NCBI RefSeq assembly: GCF_021535135.1
Contig: NZ_CP091036.1
Span: forward strand, 1,302,001-1,366,000
Length of the DNA: 64,000 nt
Direction of reading: 5' to 3'
From: Antarcticibacterium sp. 1MA-6-2
GTDB taxonomy: Bacteria; Bacteroidota; Bacteroidia; Flavobacteriales; Flavobacteriaceae
The position numbers and the translations under genes were made by a program. Shown piece after piece: positions 49,598 through 59,661 of the stretch; position 1 is the first letter of the stretch; the number at the start of each line of letters is the position of its first letter. The notes beneath the pieces were generated by a model. That model searched no databases. It saw nothing but the letters and a program-made list of their open reading frames with translations, and had not been told where the DNA came from.

Positions 49598-49613
49598 TTG
49601 AAAACAAGAATAA

Positions 49614-49645
49614 TAAAAAAGCCACCGCATGGGTGGCTTTTTTGC
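49614..49645. terminator. Bidirectional terminator after fahA
   Basis: AAAAAAGCCACC and GGTGGCTTTTTT are perfect inverted repeats around GCATG; T runs on both strands fit the converging genes fahA and the Q/N-rich gene. Confidence 0.9.
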
Positions 49646-49670
49646 GTGTAAATAATTGCTAATCAAGCTT

Positions 49671-50049
49671 TCAAGCTTTAGATCCACCACTATTAGGTTC
49701 ATCCTCCTCATCATCTCGTGTTTGTTGGCGCTCGGTAGCTCGATCACCAACTAAATAGTTGTTTTGCTTCTTATTCTTTTTATAATCCTCCGGATCCACA
49801 CCCTCGGGACGATTTGTTTGTTCCTGATCTGCAAGGGTATTTTGGTTTTCTACATTTTCCTCTTCAGTACTCGTATTGTAACTTCTTGGACTAAGCCTGT
49901 TGTCTTCTCTGGACCTGATCCCAATTTTTATTTTTTCGCTCCTCCTGATTTATTTCCGTCTGCTGCTTTTGATTTTCCTGAGAATTTCCCCGCTCTTGAT
50001 CTTTATCAGCTTTATCGAATTTTTGATCTCTATTCAAGTTGTTTTCCAT
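49671..50049 (-). CDS. Small Q/N/E-rich disordered protein (frameshifted at 49891)
   Basis: Too broken for a simple open frame: from ATG 50049 it reads MENNLNRDQKFDKADKDQE, then WDQVQRRQQA and TAG at 49893-49891. Resuming one base later gives PRSYNTSTEEENVENQ and continues to TGA at 49673, about 125 residues. GCTTAGTCC in place of GCTGGTCC explains the shift, the same signature as elsewhere. The protein is very hydrophilic, rich in Q, N, E, D and K, with no signal peptide or fold. It resembles the gene at 50239 in N-terminus and upstream region. Function unknown. Confidence 0.7.
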
Positions 50050-50054
50050 GACTC

Positions 50055-50160
50055 CTATAATTTAAATTCTTCTTCAATTTACAAACCTCAACCAATTCTC
50101 CCCGAATCGATTAATAAACTTTAACAACGAATTACTAAATTTATATAAAGGTGAAACCCT
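50055..50160 (-). promoter_or_regulatory. Duplicated upstream region, copy A
   Basis: On the reverse strand this region contains GTTAAAGTTTATTAATCG followed about 45 bases later by GTAAATTGAAG before the start codon. The same elements in the same order precede the gene at 50239, so the two genes probably share regulation. Confidence 0.55.
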
Positions 50161-50182
50161 AAGAAGACCCACCATTTTTATA

Positions 50183-50222
50183 CAAAAAACCACCGGAATT
50201 ATCCCCGATGGCTTTTTTGATT
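50183..50222 (-). terminator. Terminator of the second Q/N-rich gene
   Basis: On the reverse strand GCCATCGGGG and the complementary TTCCGGTGG-type arm surround ATAA and are followed by TTTTTTG; a second A/T run on the other side makes it look bidirectional. Confidence 0.7.
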
Positions 50223-50238
50223 ATCCAGTCAAAAATGA

Positions 50239-50466
50239 CTACTCTTCCTCTTCCCGGCTCCTGTCTTTTCTATGGTCAGTCACCTGATTATCTACAGAGC
50301 CTTGTTTTCCGCCCTGCTGTCCTCTTTCCTGATTTTGTGCCTGATTTTTTCGATTACCTGATTGTTGATTCTGTCCTCCATATCCACCGTTTTGCCCCTG
50401 AGACTTCTGGCGGTCATTATCCTTCTGTTGATTCTTTTGATCCTGGTTTCGATTTTGATTTTCCAT
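50239..50466 (-). CDS. Small Q/N/G-rich disordered protein (paralog of the gene at 49671)
   Basis: 75 residues, MENQNRNQDQKNQQKDNDRQ to RSREEEE, made almost entirely of Q, N, G, K, R, D and E, with GGYGGQNQQSG near the middle. No signal peptide or recognisable domain; intrinsically disordered by composition. N-terminus and upstream DNA match the neighbouring 49671 gene. Such proteins could act as hydrophilins or condensate-forming stress proteins; that is speculation. Confidence 0.7.
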   Translation of the reverse strand: MENQNRNQDQKNQQKDNDRQKSQGQNGGYGGQNQQSGNRKNQAQNQERGQQGGKQGSVDNQVTDHRKDRSREEEE

Positions 50467-50474
50467 GATATTAT

Positions 50475-50585
50475 TTTTAAATGGTTAATAAAATTCCACC
50501 TTCAATTTACATCCTCAACTTCCTATCATTAAACCGATTAATAAACTTTAACAGCCAAATCAAAAATTTGTATAAAGGGGGAAAT
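50475..50585 (-). promoter_or_regulatory. Duplicated upstream region, copy B
   Basis: Shares a 19-base block (CGATTAATAAACTTTAACA on the + strand) plus CTTCAATTTACA and TATAAAGG with copy A at the same relative spacing. No standard -33/-7 pair is clear, so an alternative sigma factor or activator is possible. Confidence 0.5.
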
Positions 50586-50611
50586 CTATGCAACAAATTG
50601 GTTTAAACTAC

Positions 50612-50986
50612 CTAGGCCTTTACTTCGCTGTGGGAGGCGTCATAAACCACTTTACCGTTCTTAATGACAATTAATTGTGGACTTTCGTGAGGTACATTAA
50701 ATTTAGACGCAATTTTATTGGAAATCTCCCGGTGACTCAGGAGATCCAGAAAATAAAGTTTTGCCTGTCCTTCCTTCAAATCGTATTCCTGCTCAAACTG
50801 TCTTAGTACCATTCTACTAATCCCGCAACTGGTTGAGTGCTTTAATATAACTACAGGTTTCTCTTTCGAAATTTGCTCTATTTCATCAAGGGTATCTACA
50901 CTTGTCAACTCCTCCCACGGCACATTAATTATCTCACGCTTTGCAATATCTCTTTCACTTTTAAACATTTTATCAAAAAATCCCAT
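50612..50986 (-). CDS. ytxJ: Bacillithiol system redox-active protein YtxJ
   Basis: 124-residue monothiol bacilliredoxin-type protein with a thioredoxin-like fold. The single-Cys active site is HSTSCGISR near residue 54; cis-Pro region ESPQLIVI near 100. YtxJ-family proteins remove bacillithiol from S-bacillithiolated targets or act in that system. It matches BshB1 at 36612. Cytosolic, standalone. Confidence 0.9.
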   Translation of the reverse strand: MGFFDKMFKSERDIAKREIINVPWEELTSVDTLDEIEQISKEKPVVILKHSTSCGISRMVLRQFEQEYDLKEGQAKLYFLDLLSHREISNKIASKFNVPHESPQLIVIKNGKVVYDASHSEVKA

Positions 50987-51219
50987 TTCTCTTGTTTTTA
51001 AAAATATAAATTTAAAGGATGTACGATAAAATCTTGCCTATAGAACTATTAAAGTTTCTATAAGATCAGGATCCAAATATTTTAAGCCTTAATTTTACGA
51101 TAATATAAGTAAGGCACCAGTCATTTTGTCGGTTTAAAAGCAAAATAACCAGCCATTTAGGCAGTCTCTTGCTGCTGGTATATGCTTTGCTAATTAGGTT
51201 TGAACATAAACTGAAAGCT

Positions 51220-53828
51220 ATGAATCTTAACAACTTTACTATAAAATCACAGGAGGCCATCCAGCAAGCTCAACAGCTTGCACAAGAGCTTGGCCACCAG
51301 CAAATTGAAAATGAACACATTTTTAAAGCTATTACTTTAGTTGATGAAAACGTGACCCCATTTTTACTGAAGAAATTAAATATTAACGTCAACCTGTTTA
51401 ATCAGATCATTGATAACACGTTACAAAGTTTCCCGAAAGTTAGCGGTGGAGACATTATGTTGTCAAGAGAGGCCTCCAAAACTTTAAATGAAGCCTCCAG
51501 TGTTGCTAAAAAAATGAACGATGAGTTTGTTTCTGTAGAACACCTTATCCTGGCCATCTTTAAATCCTCCAGTAAAGTCGCTCAAATTTTAAAAGACCAG
51601 GGTGCTACTGAAAAAGGTTTAAAATCAGCTATAGAGGAACTAAGAAAAGGAGATAGAGTTACTTCACAAAGTGCAGAAGAAACTTACAATTCCTTAAACA
51701 AATATGCCAAAAATCTCAATCAGCTTGCTGAAGAAGGAAAGCTTGATCCGGTAATCGGCCGGGACGAAGAAATACGAAGAGTTTTGCAAATCCTTTCCCG
51801 AAGGACCAAGAACAACCCAATGCTCGTGGGTGAACCGGGGGTTGGAAAAACAGCAATTGCTGAAGGACTTGCCCATAGAATAATTGCAGGAGATATTCCT
51901 GAAAATCTTAGGGATAAGCAAATCTATTCCCTGGATATGGGAGCATTAATCGCAGGTGCCAAATATAAAGGCGAATTTGAAGAGCGTTTAAAAGCAGTAG
52001 TGAAAGAAGTTACCATGGTAGTGAAGGTAATATAGTCCTTTTTATAGATGAGATCCACACTCTCGTAGGAGCAGGTGGAGGTCAGGGTGCAATGGATGCC
52101 GCTAATATTCTTAAACCTGCACTTGCACGAGGAGAACTTCGTGCGATAGGAGCTACTACTCTGGATGAGTATCAAAAATATTTTGAAAAGGATAAAGCAC
52201 TGGAAAGAAGGTTCCAGAAGGTCATGGTAGATGAGCCGGACACTGAGAGTGCAATTTCGATCCTTAGAGGTATAAAGGAAAAATACGAAACCCACCATAA
52301 GGTTCGAATTAAAGACGAAGCAATTATTGCTGCCGTGGAGTTATCACAACGCTACATAACCAACAGGTTCTTACCTGATAAGGCTATTGACCTTATGGAT
52401 GAATCAGCTTCTAAATTACGGATGGAGATCAACTCCAAGCCTGAAGAACTGGATGTTCTTGACAGGAAGATCACTCAGCTGGAAATCGAACTGGAAGCAA
52501 TTAAGAGAGAAAATGATGAAAATAAACTGAAATCCCTTAGAGCTGACCTTGCCAACCTTAAAGAAGAAAGAAACGAGTTAAATGCTCGCTGGAAGAATGA
52601 AAAAGAAGTAGTAGATAATATCCAGACCGCAAAGTCTGATATTGAGCAATTTAAACTGGAAGCTGAAAGAGCTGAACGTGAAGGAGATTATGGTAAGGTT
52701 GCGGAGTTGCGGTATGGCAAAATAAAAGAGGCACAAGAACGGCTGGAAAAACTTCAGAAACAGCTTGATGAAAATCAGGACAGCCACACCCTTATAAAAG
52801 AGGAGGTGACTTACGAAGATATTGCAGAAGTTGTCGCAAAATGGACAGGAGTGCCTGTGACCAAAATGCTGCAAAGCGAGCGTGAAAAACTTCTAAAACT
52901 GGAAGATGAACTTCATAAGCGTGTTGTAGGTCAGGAAGAAGCTATTCAGGCAGTGAGTGACGCGGTGCGAAGAAGCCGTGCAGGCCTACAGGATCAGAAA
53001 AAGCCTATCGGGACATTCCTTTTCCTGGGAACAACAGGTGTTGGTAAGACCGAATTAGCTAAAGCTCTGGCAGAATATCTCTTTGACGATGAGGCAGCAA
53101 TGACGAGGATAGATATGAGTGAGTACCAGGAGCGCCACGCTGTAAGTCGCCTTGTGGGTGCACCTCCGGGATATGTTGGTTATGATGAAGGAGGACAATT
53201 AACTGAGGCTGTAAGAAGAAAACCTTATTCAGTCGTCCTTCTGGATGAAATTGAAAAGGCGCATCCCGACACCTTTAACATCCTGTTACAGGTGTTGGAT
53301 GAGGGAAGACTTACCGATAACAAAGGAAGACTTGCTGATTTTAAGAACACCATTATTATTATGACCTCCAACATGGGTTCTCAAATTATTCAGGAGAAAT
53401 TTGAGGCAGTAAAGGATATAGAAACAGCGATGGAAAGCGCAAAAACTGAAGTACTCGGGCTGTTAAAACAAAGTGTAAGACCGGAATTCATCAACAGGAT
53501 AGACGATATAGTAATGTTCACGCCGCTATCGCAGAAGGATATCCGAAAGATCGTTGATCTCCAATTAAAAGATGTGAAAAAGATGCTGGCAAAACAGGGA
53601 ATTGTATTGGACGCAACAGAAGAAGCCATAAAATTCCTTGCTACACGTGGTTTTGATCCTCAATTTGGTGCACGTCCTGTAAAACGTGTAGTGCAAAGAG
53701 AAGTATTAAACAAACTATCTAAAGAAATCCTTTCAGGAAAAGTAACTACAGATAGTATTATCCTTCTTGATGAGTTCAACGATAACCTGGTCTTTAGAAA
53801 TCAGGATGCGGTTGAAATTGAAAGTTAG
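51220..53828 (+). CDS. clpB: ATP-dependent disaggregase ClpB (frameshifted near 52015)
   Basis: About 869 residues: N domain with double Clp repeats ([20 protein letters not shown]), AAA1 (Walker [10 protein letters not shown] near 208), coiled-coil middle domain (about 400-530), AAA2 (Walker [10 protein letters not shown]; Walker [14 protein letters not shown]) and C-terminal domain ending DAVEIES. ATG 51220 gives the family N-terminus; an upstream start is spurious. At 52015 VKEVT should continue [19 protein letters not shown], but ACCATGGTAGTGAAGG puts it out of frame (five bases where a three- or six-base gap is needed). Works with DnaK in protein disaggregation; heat-induced in most bacteria. 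Confidence 0.93.
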
Positions 53829-53846
53829 TATCAGGTATATACATAA

Positions 53847-53876
53847 AAAAGGGCTGTTTTTACAGCCCTTTTCCTT
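53847..53876 (+). terminator. Terminator of clpB
   Basis: AAAAGGGCTGT and ACAGCCCTTTT form a perfect stem around a TTTT loop, then a T-rich tail; symmetric enough to serve the converging csbD as well. Confidence 0.9.
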
Positions 53877-53889
53877 TATTATATGTTAC

Positions 53890-54084
53890 CTATAGTCGGT
53901 CAATTTCTCTTTTGAGTTCTTCCTTAGACTTTCCGGTTTTTTCCTGAAGTCTACCGAGCATCTCATCAAATTTCCCTTCGGAATACGTAGTATCATCATC
54001 GGTAAGATCTCCATAATTTTGTTTGAACTTACCTTTTACCTGTTTCCATTTTCCTTCTAATTGATCATTATTCATAACTTTCAT
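53890..54084 (-). CDS. CsbD family stress protein
   Basis: 61-64 residues with the CsbD signature (DQLEGKWKQVKGKFKQNYGDLTDDD; EGKFDEMLGRLQEKTGKSKEEL). Small helical general-stress protein of unknown biochemical role. A start at the internal MNNDQLEG (54075) is as likely as the first ATG. Next to clpB, ytxJ and the disordered pair, it makes this stretch look stress-related. Confidence 0.88.
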   Translation of the reverse strand: MKVMNNDQLEGKWKQVKGKFKQNYGDLTDDDTTYSEGKFDEMLGRLQEKTGKSKEELKREIDRL

Positions 54085-54169
54085 TTTTGAGGGTTAATAA
54101 TAAATAAATTTACCCCTTAATAAAAAGTTTTTATCTCAACGATATCACATTTTTCTCTTAAGGGAGTGT

Positions 54170-54177
54170 TATTTTTG
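54170..54177 (+). promoter_or_regulatory. -7 box upstream of the phytase-like esterase gene
   Basis: TATTTTTG matches TAnnTTTG, 18 bases before the ATG at 54195. Confidence 0.5.
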
Positions 54178-54194
54178 CATTCAAATTTTCATAT

Positions 54195-55296
54195 ATGCTA
54201 AAGAAGATCATCCTTCTCCTCATGGTTTTGATATTGTGCTCGTGTGGAACTAACAAAAAGCTGATTTCCGCTAATGTCCAGGTAAAATTTCTGGATGATT
54301 TTATTATTTCTGAAGATCTTGAAGTAGGAGGCACAAAAGTGGGTGGATTGTCTGGTATAGATTATCACGACGGAACTTATTACCTTGTGGCAGATCATCC
54401 GGGCAATCCAAGGTTCTATAAAGCCAGGATAGAAATAAGAGAACGTAAAATAGATTCAGTAATTATTTCTGAAGTAATTGAACTTAAAAGAGAATCCTCC
54501 GATTTTTTAAAATTGAACACCCTTGACCTGGAGTCTATCCGCTTCAATCCCAAAACAGAAGAATTTATTTTCACTAGTGAAGGTTCCATTCAAAATGGTA
54601 AAGATCCGTCTGTTTTTAGTACGACCTCATCGGGAGAATATATTTCCCATTATGAACTTCCTGCATACTTTAAATCTTCAGGAGAACAGTCACCCCGGAA
54701 TAATGGCGTATTTGAAGGTTTAGCTCCAGGTTATGATAAGACAGGATATTGGGTGGGTATGGAATTACCACTTAAGAAGGATGGATCTAAACCTAAATTA
54801 TTCCCTACCAAATCCCCTATCCGAATATCCTTTTATAATAAAGATGGAGAAGCTACGAAACAATTTGTAATGCAACTTGAAGGAATCACTAAAATTCCAT
54901 GGTTGTATTTTGCAGTAAATGGTTTGACTGAATTACTGGAATACGCGCCAGGCCAATTTCTCGTTCTCGAAAGGGCATTCTCTGCTTAGCCACGGCAGCA
55001 ATGGCAATACTGTGAGAATTTTTGATGTAGACGCACGGAATGCCACAAATACGCTCGGTGCCGACAACTTAAGAAAGATAGATTATATAGCTGCGAAAAA
55101 AACTCTCGTTTTTGATTTTAAATCCATCAGGAAAGACCTTAAAGAACAAATAATCGACAATCTTGAATCAATAACTTTTGGACCGGATCTTCCAAATGGT
55201 AACAAAACACTTCTGTTAGCGTCAGATAACAACTTTAATTCTTTGGGGAGACAAATTTCCCAGATAATCTTAATGGAGTTAATAATAAAGAACTAA
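54195..55296 (+). CDS. Esterase-like activity of phytase family lipoprotein (frameshifted at 54987)
   Basis: About 366 residues: lipobox LCSCG (mature Cys near 17) followed by a beta-propeller of the phytase-like esterase family (GGLSGIDYHDGTYYLVAD; NTLDLESIRFNPKTEEFIFTSEG; NNGVFEGLAPGYDKTGYW; LESITFGPDLPNGNKTLLLASDNN). The frame breaks after LVLERAFSA: TCTGCTTAGCCACGG should read TCTGCTGGCCACGG (GG read as TAG, +1), giving GHGSNGNTVRIF. Substrate unknown. The next gene begins four bases after its stop. Confidence 0.85.
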
Positions 55297-55299
55297 ACT

Positions 55300-55824
55300 A
55301 TGGAAAAACTAATATTATTCTTTTTACCCCTCTTCTTCTCCTGTAGCTTTGGAGATAAAAACACTACACCCCAGGAAACTTCAGAAGAACCGACTACTTA
55401 CTATTTTATCCGCCACGCCGAGAAAGACATTTCCAATCCAAATAATCCTGATCCTGAACTTACTGAAGAAGGAATAAAACGATCAGAAAAGTGGGCAGAG
55501 GTTTTTAGAGATATTTCCTTTGATGCTATCTACAGTTCCGATTTTAAACGTACAAGAAATACTGCCCAAAAAATTGCAGATTTTCAGGAAAAGGAAGTTC
55601 AGCTTTACGATGTTAGTAAGCTGAATGATGAAAATTTTCAAAAAAACACGAAAGGAAAAACGGTTCTTGTTGTGGGTCACAGCAACACTAATCCCGCTTT
55701 TGTGAATTATATTCTGGAAGAGAAAAAATACAAAGATATAGAAGAGAGCGAAAGCGGAAGTTTATTTATTGTTACGCTAATGCCAAACGGAACAAAGACT
55801 TCTGAAGTGCTTTACATAAATTAA
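55300..55824 (+). CDS. Histidine phosphatase (phosphoglycerate mutase-like) lipoprotein
   Basis: 174 residues with lipobox FFSCSF (Cys near 15). The RHG motif is YFIRHAEK near residue 37; the downstream catalytic His is in VLVVGHSNTNP and IYSSDFKRTRNTAQ is the second conserved block. Branch-2-like short histidine phosphatase, periplasmic or lipid-anchored. Follows the phytase-like gene closely, so both may process phosphoesters outside the cytoplasm (inference). Confidence 0.85.
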   Translation: MEKLILFFLPLFFSCSFGDKNTTPQETSEEPTTYYFIRHAEKDISNPNNPDPELTEEGIKRSEKWAEVFRDISFDAIYSSDFKRTRNTAQKIADFQEKEVQLYDVSKLNDENFQKNTKGKTVLVVGHSNTNPAFVNYILEEKKYKDIEESESGSLFIVTLMPNGTKTSEVLYIN

Positions 55825-55911
55825 AATTTACTGTTCTTCAATTCTGGTTACTAAATTCTGGCTCTTGTATCCGGTTTCCCGTATCTTGCCTATAAATCGA
55901 AATTTAAATAA

Positions 55912-57151
55912 ATGACATTTGAAGACCTTCCTTTATCCCAAAATATCCTACAAGGAATAGCAGAACTTGGTCACAATACTCCTACTCCGGTTCAGGAAAA
56001 GGTAATTCCTGAGGTTCTGAGAAGGAATGATGTTTTGGCTTCGGCTCAAACAGGTACAGGAAAAACGGGAGCTTTTGCTATTCCGCTTTTGCAGCTTTTA
56101 CAGAAGCAGGTGGCAAAGGAAAGTTCAGAAAAACATCCTACTGTCCTTATAATTAGCCCCACCAGGGAACTGGCGGTACAGATCGAGGAAAACATAAGAT
56201 CTTATGCAAGGTTTACTGATGTTAAATCAGGAGTTGTTTTTGGTGGTGCATCAATGCAGCCTCAAATCAATTTGCTGCGCGATGGGCTTCATATCCTTGT
56301 AGCGACTCCGGGAAGATTGCTGGATCTGAGAAAACAGGGATATATTGATCTTGATAAGATAGAAGTGCTGGTGCTTGATGAAGCTGACCTCATGTTGGAT
56401 ATGGGCTTTATTGATGAAGTTCAAAAGATAATCCGGTTATCATCTAATCTTGTACAAAGGCTGATGTTTTCTGCCACTATTCCTCCTAAAGTACAGGACC
56501 TCGCGAAAACACTACTTCAGGAGCCCGAAAGAATTGAGGTGGATCAAAATTCTTCTGCCGCCCCGGAAGTACAACAGAAACTCTACCTGGTTCCAAAACA
56601 GGACAAAACCGAACTTCTCCTTTTTGTTATGCGGAATGTGGTGAAGGAAAAATCGGTATTGATTTTCCGAAGAACAAAATTCGGCGTGGAGAAAGCTTTT
56701 GATTCCCTCAATAAGAACGGTTTTAAAGCTGAAGCTCTGCACGGGGATAAGAGTCAAAGCGAACGTTCTATCGCTTTAAACAAATTCAAGAACAAAGAGG
56801 TAAACATCCTGGTAGCCACCGATGTTGCTGCGAGAGGACTGGATATTGATCTACTGGATTACGTAATAAATTTTGATATTCCCAATCTACCGGAAGTATA
56901 CGTGCACCGCATTGGCCGAACTAAGCAGGGCAGGGAATGTAGGAGCTTCCATCTCCTTTTGCAGTGCAGATGAAAGAGACTATATTAAAAATATCGAGAA
57001 GCTAATTGGTACAACAATTCCTATGGAAGAGAACCATCCTTACCCGCAGGCTAAAGATGCTACTCCTCCTGTTCATAAAAAGAAAGGCAGCAAACATAAA
57101 AAAGGAAGAAAAGGGAGTGGTTCAAAAGAAAATAAGAAGCGCTGGTACTAG
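55912..57151 (+). CDS. DEAD-box RNA helicase (frameshifted at 56921)
   Basis: About 413 residues. Q motif TPTPVQ, motif I AQTGTGKTG, Ia PTRELA, II DEAD, III SAT, IV/V VLIFRRTK and DVAARGLDI, VI HRIGRT. A short basic tail (KKKGSKHKKGRKGSGSKENK) follows. Motif VI is cut: GRTGRAGNVGAS requires GGC after ACT, but CGAACTAAGCAGG is read, a +1 shift (GG to AAG). RhlE/CsdA-type helicases assist ribosome assembly and cold adaptation. The 3' end abuts a tandem heptamer repeat. Confidence 0.9.
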
Positions 57152-57155
57152 GGTT

Positions 57156-57274
57156 GGTTATAGGTTATAGGTTATAGGTTATAGGTTATAGGTTATAGGT
57201 TATAGGTTATAGGTTATAGGTTATAGGTTATAGGTTATAGGTTATAGGTTATAGGTTATAGGTTATAGGTTATA
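57156..57274. repeat. 17 tandem copies of GGTTATA
   Basis: A perfect 119-base array of the 7-mer GGTTATA begins five bases after the helicase stop codon and ends before AAATTAAAAAATG. No mismatch was seen among the copies. It lies within the 242-base gap between the helicase and the next lipoprotein gene. Confidence 0.95.
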
Positions 57275-57393
57275 AAATTAAAAAATGAAATCTGAAACCA
57301 TAAGACTTTAACCTTAAAAAATATTGTTATAACTACAATTTTCAAGCACCTTTCAGGCATTTTGGATACATATAGATAAACCATACCCGAAAA

Positions 57394-57792
57394 ATGAAAA
57401 ACATTTTATTTTTTCTGTCATTAATGCTTTTTATTTCCTGTAGTAGCGATGAAGAACCCATTAATGACCAGCAGTTAAATGGAAACTGGTTTTTAACTGA
57501 TATTGACTGTTTTTGCGGATTTGATTCTTCCATAGAAATAAAGGATTTCAAACTCAGGATTGACGATTCTGAAAAAGTACTTTATCTAAACAACCCAACT
57601 GAAGATTATTTTTACATTGCAGAATCAGGGGCTTATGAGTATGTACTGGAAACAGGATCTATAATTAAAGTCATTGGTGGAGATTCTTTTTATTACGAAC
57701 TTCAGGGATCTAAACTTTATTTAACCCGCATTGATGATCCTGCAATTGCTGATGATGAACTTTATCTAATTTATGAAAGAGCGGGAAACTAA
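57394..57792 (+). CDS. Small lipoprotein, lipocalin-like
   Basis: 132 residues: lipobox FISCSS (Cys near 16), acidic stretch, then NGNWFLTDIDC and a beta-rich body (FKLRIDDSEKVLYL; YYELQGSKLYLTRID). The NGNW start of the domain resembles Bacteroidota lipocalin-like lipoproteins. Paralogous in architecture to 27718. A Cys pair (DIDCFCGF) is present. Function unknown. Confidence 0.7.
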   Translation: MKNILFFLSLMLFISCSSDEEPINDQQLNGNWFLTDIDCFCGFDSSIEIKDFKLRIDDSEKVLYLNNPTEDYFYIAESGAYEYVLETGSIIKVIGGDSFYYELQGSKLYLTRIDDPAIADDELYLIYERAGN

Positions 57793-57817
57793 TATTCAGT
57801 ACTAACATAACAAAAAA

Positions 57818-57846
57818 AACTCCGAAGATCTTTCGGAGTTTTTCTG
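57818..57846. terminator. Bidirectional terminator
   Basis: AACTCCGAAAG-type arms (ACTCCGAA and TTCGGAGT) around GATCT, flanked by AAAAAAA and TTTTTC; serves the lipoprotein and the converging ettA. Confidence 0.85.
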
Positions 57847-57858
57847 TTAATACCTGGA

Positions 57859-59551
57859 TTATCTTACCAGTTTCTTGTATTTGATTCGCTTCGGCATTAA
57901 ATCTCCACCTAAACGTTTTTTCTTGTTCTCTTCATATTCAGAAAAACTTCCTTCAAAAAAGTAAACTTGTGAGTCTCCTTCAAAAGCCAGGATATGGGTA
58001 CAAACCCTATCCATAAACCACCTGTCGTGAGAGATTACCACCGCACAACCTGCAAAGTTTTCCAAACCTTCTTCCAAAGCTCTCAACGTGTTTACGTCAA
58101 GGTCGTTTGAAGGCTCATCCAGTAACAGTACGTTCCCTTCTTCTTTTAAGGTCATTGCGAGGTGAAGCCTGTTTCTTTCCCCACCCGATAATGCGCTTAC
58201 TTTTTTGTTTTGCTCACTTCCTCCAAAGTTGAATCTGCTAAGGTATGCACGGGAATTTACCTGTCTTCCTCCCATCATCACCAGTTCCTGACCATCACAA
58301 AAGTTCTCCCAAATGGACCTGTTAGGATCTATATTAGAATGACTTTGATCTACATAAGCGATCTTTACAGTATCCCCTACTTCAAAATTCCCTTTGTCCG
58401 GCTGTTCTTCGCCCATGATCATCTTGAAAATAGTGGTTTTACTTAGCACCGTTAGGACCTATAATTCCTACGATTCCCGCTTGTGGCAGAGTGAAATTTA
58501 GGTCTTCATAAAGCAACTTGTCACCAAAGGCCTTGCTCACCCCTTTAGCTTCAATAACATTGGTTCCTAAACGAGGGCCGTTAGGAATATAGATCTCCAG
58601 CTTTTCATCCATTTGCTTTTGATCCTGGCTCATTAATTTATCGTAATTATTTAAACGGGCTTTTTGCTTCGTCTGCCTTCCTTTAGGAGACATCCTCGCC
58701 CATTCCAATTCCCGTTCAAGAGTTTTCTGGCGCTTGCTAGCCTGCTTTTGCTCCTGTGCAAGACGCTTCGATTTTTGATCCAGCCAGGAAGAATAATTTC
58801 CTTTCCATGGAATACCTTCTCCCCTATCCAACTCCAGGATCCATCCTGCAACATTATCAAGGAAATAACGGTCGTGAGTAACGGCAATAACAGTTCCTTT
58901 ATATTCGGCTAAATGATGTTCCAACCAGTGTACAGATTCGGCATCCAGGTGGTTTGTAGGCTCATCCAGGAGTAATACATCAGGCTCTTGCAAAAGAAGT
59001 CGACATAAGGCGACCCTTCTTCTTTCTCCTCCCGATAAAACCCCGATCTTTTTATCAGGTTCAGGAGTTCTTAAAGCATCCATTGCAATTTCCAGCTTGG
59101 TGTCAAGTTCCCAGGCGTTGGAAGCGTCTATTTTATCCTGAAGCTCTGCCTGCTTGTCCATCAACTTCTGCATCTTATCGGCATCCTCGTAAACTTCCGG
59201 AAGCCCGAACATATCGTTGATCTTGTTGTATTCATCAAGGATGGCAACAGTTTCCGCAGCACCTTCTTTTACTACTTCCAGTACAGTTTTTTCATCATCT
59301 AGCTTTGGCTCCTGCTCAAGATATCCTACAGTGTACCCCGGTGAGAAAACAACATCTCCCTGGAAGTTTTTTTCTTCTCCTGCAATAATGCGAAGCAAAG
59401 TGGATTTTCCTGATCCATTCAAACCAAGAATCCCGATCTTAGCACCGTAGAAAAAGCTTAAGTATATATTTTTAATAACCGGAGTGTTTGCACCGGGGTA
59501 AGACTTGGTGACTCCACTCATGGAAAAAATCACCTTTTTATCATCTGCCAT
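57859..59551 (-). CDS. ettA: Energy-dependent translational throttle protein EttA (frameshifted at 58442)
   Basis: ABC-F protein of about 563 residues without membrane segments. First cassette: Walker [10 protein letters not shown], signature LSGGERRR, Walker [13 protein letters not shown], then HDRYFLDN. Linker and arm (about 240-300) precede the second cassette: Walker A GPNGAGKTT, signature [20 protein letters not shown]. The second Walker A is cut: GCTAAGTAAAACC on the gene strand replaces GCTGGTAAAACC (+1, Gly lost). EttA gates the ribosome's first elongation step according to ATP/ADP ratio. Confidence 0.92.
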
Positions 59552-59661
59552 TTCAATGTATTTTTTATCGTTTGTAAGTTCAGAATTTCAAAAATGCTGA
59601 TCATAATTTATTAAGCAAATATCACAAAATTACGAGGATATTGCTATCTCTATACTCAGAT

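Noticed and set aside
49764..50468. Forward-strand hydrophobic frames opposite the Q/N-rich genes
   Set aside because: They are antisense images of Gln/Asn-rich codons and lack ribosome-binding sites; the reverse-strand genes explain the region.
51066..51260. Short reverse-strand frame upstream of clpB
   Set aside because: No recognisable domain, overlaps the clpB start on the opposite strand, no ribosome-binding site.
57156..57274. CRISPR array
   Set aside because: The heptamer repeats are contiguous with no spacers and no cas genes are present.
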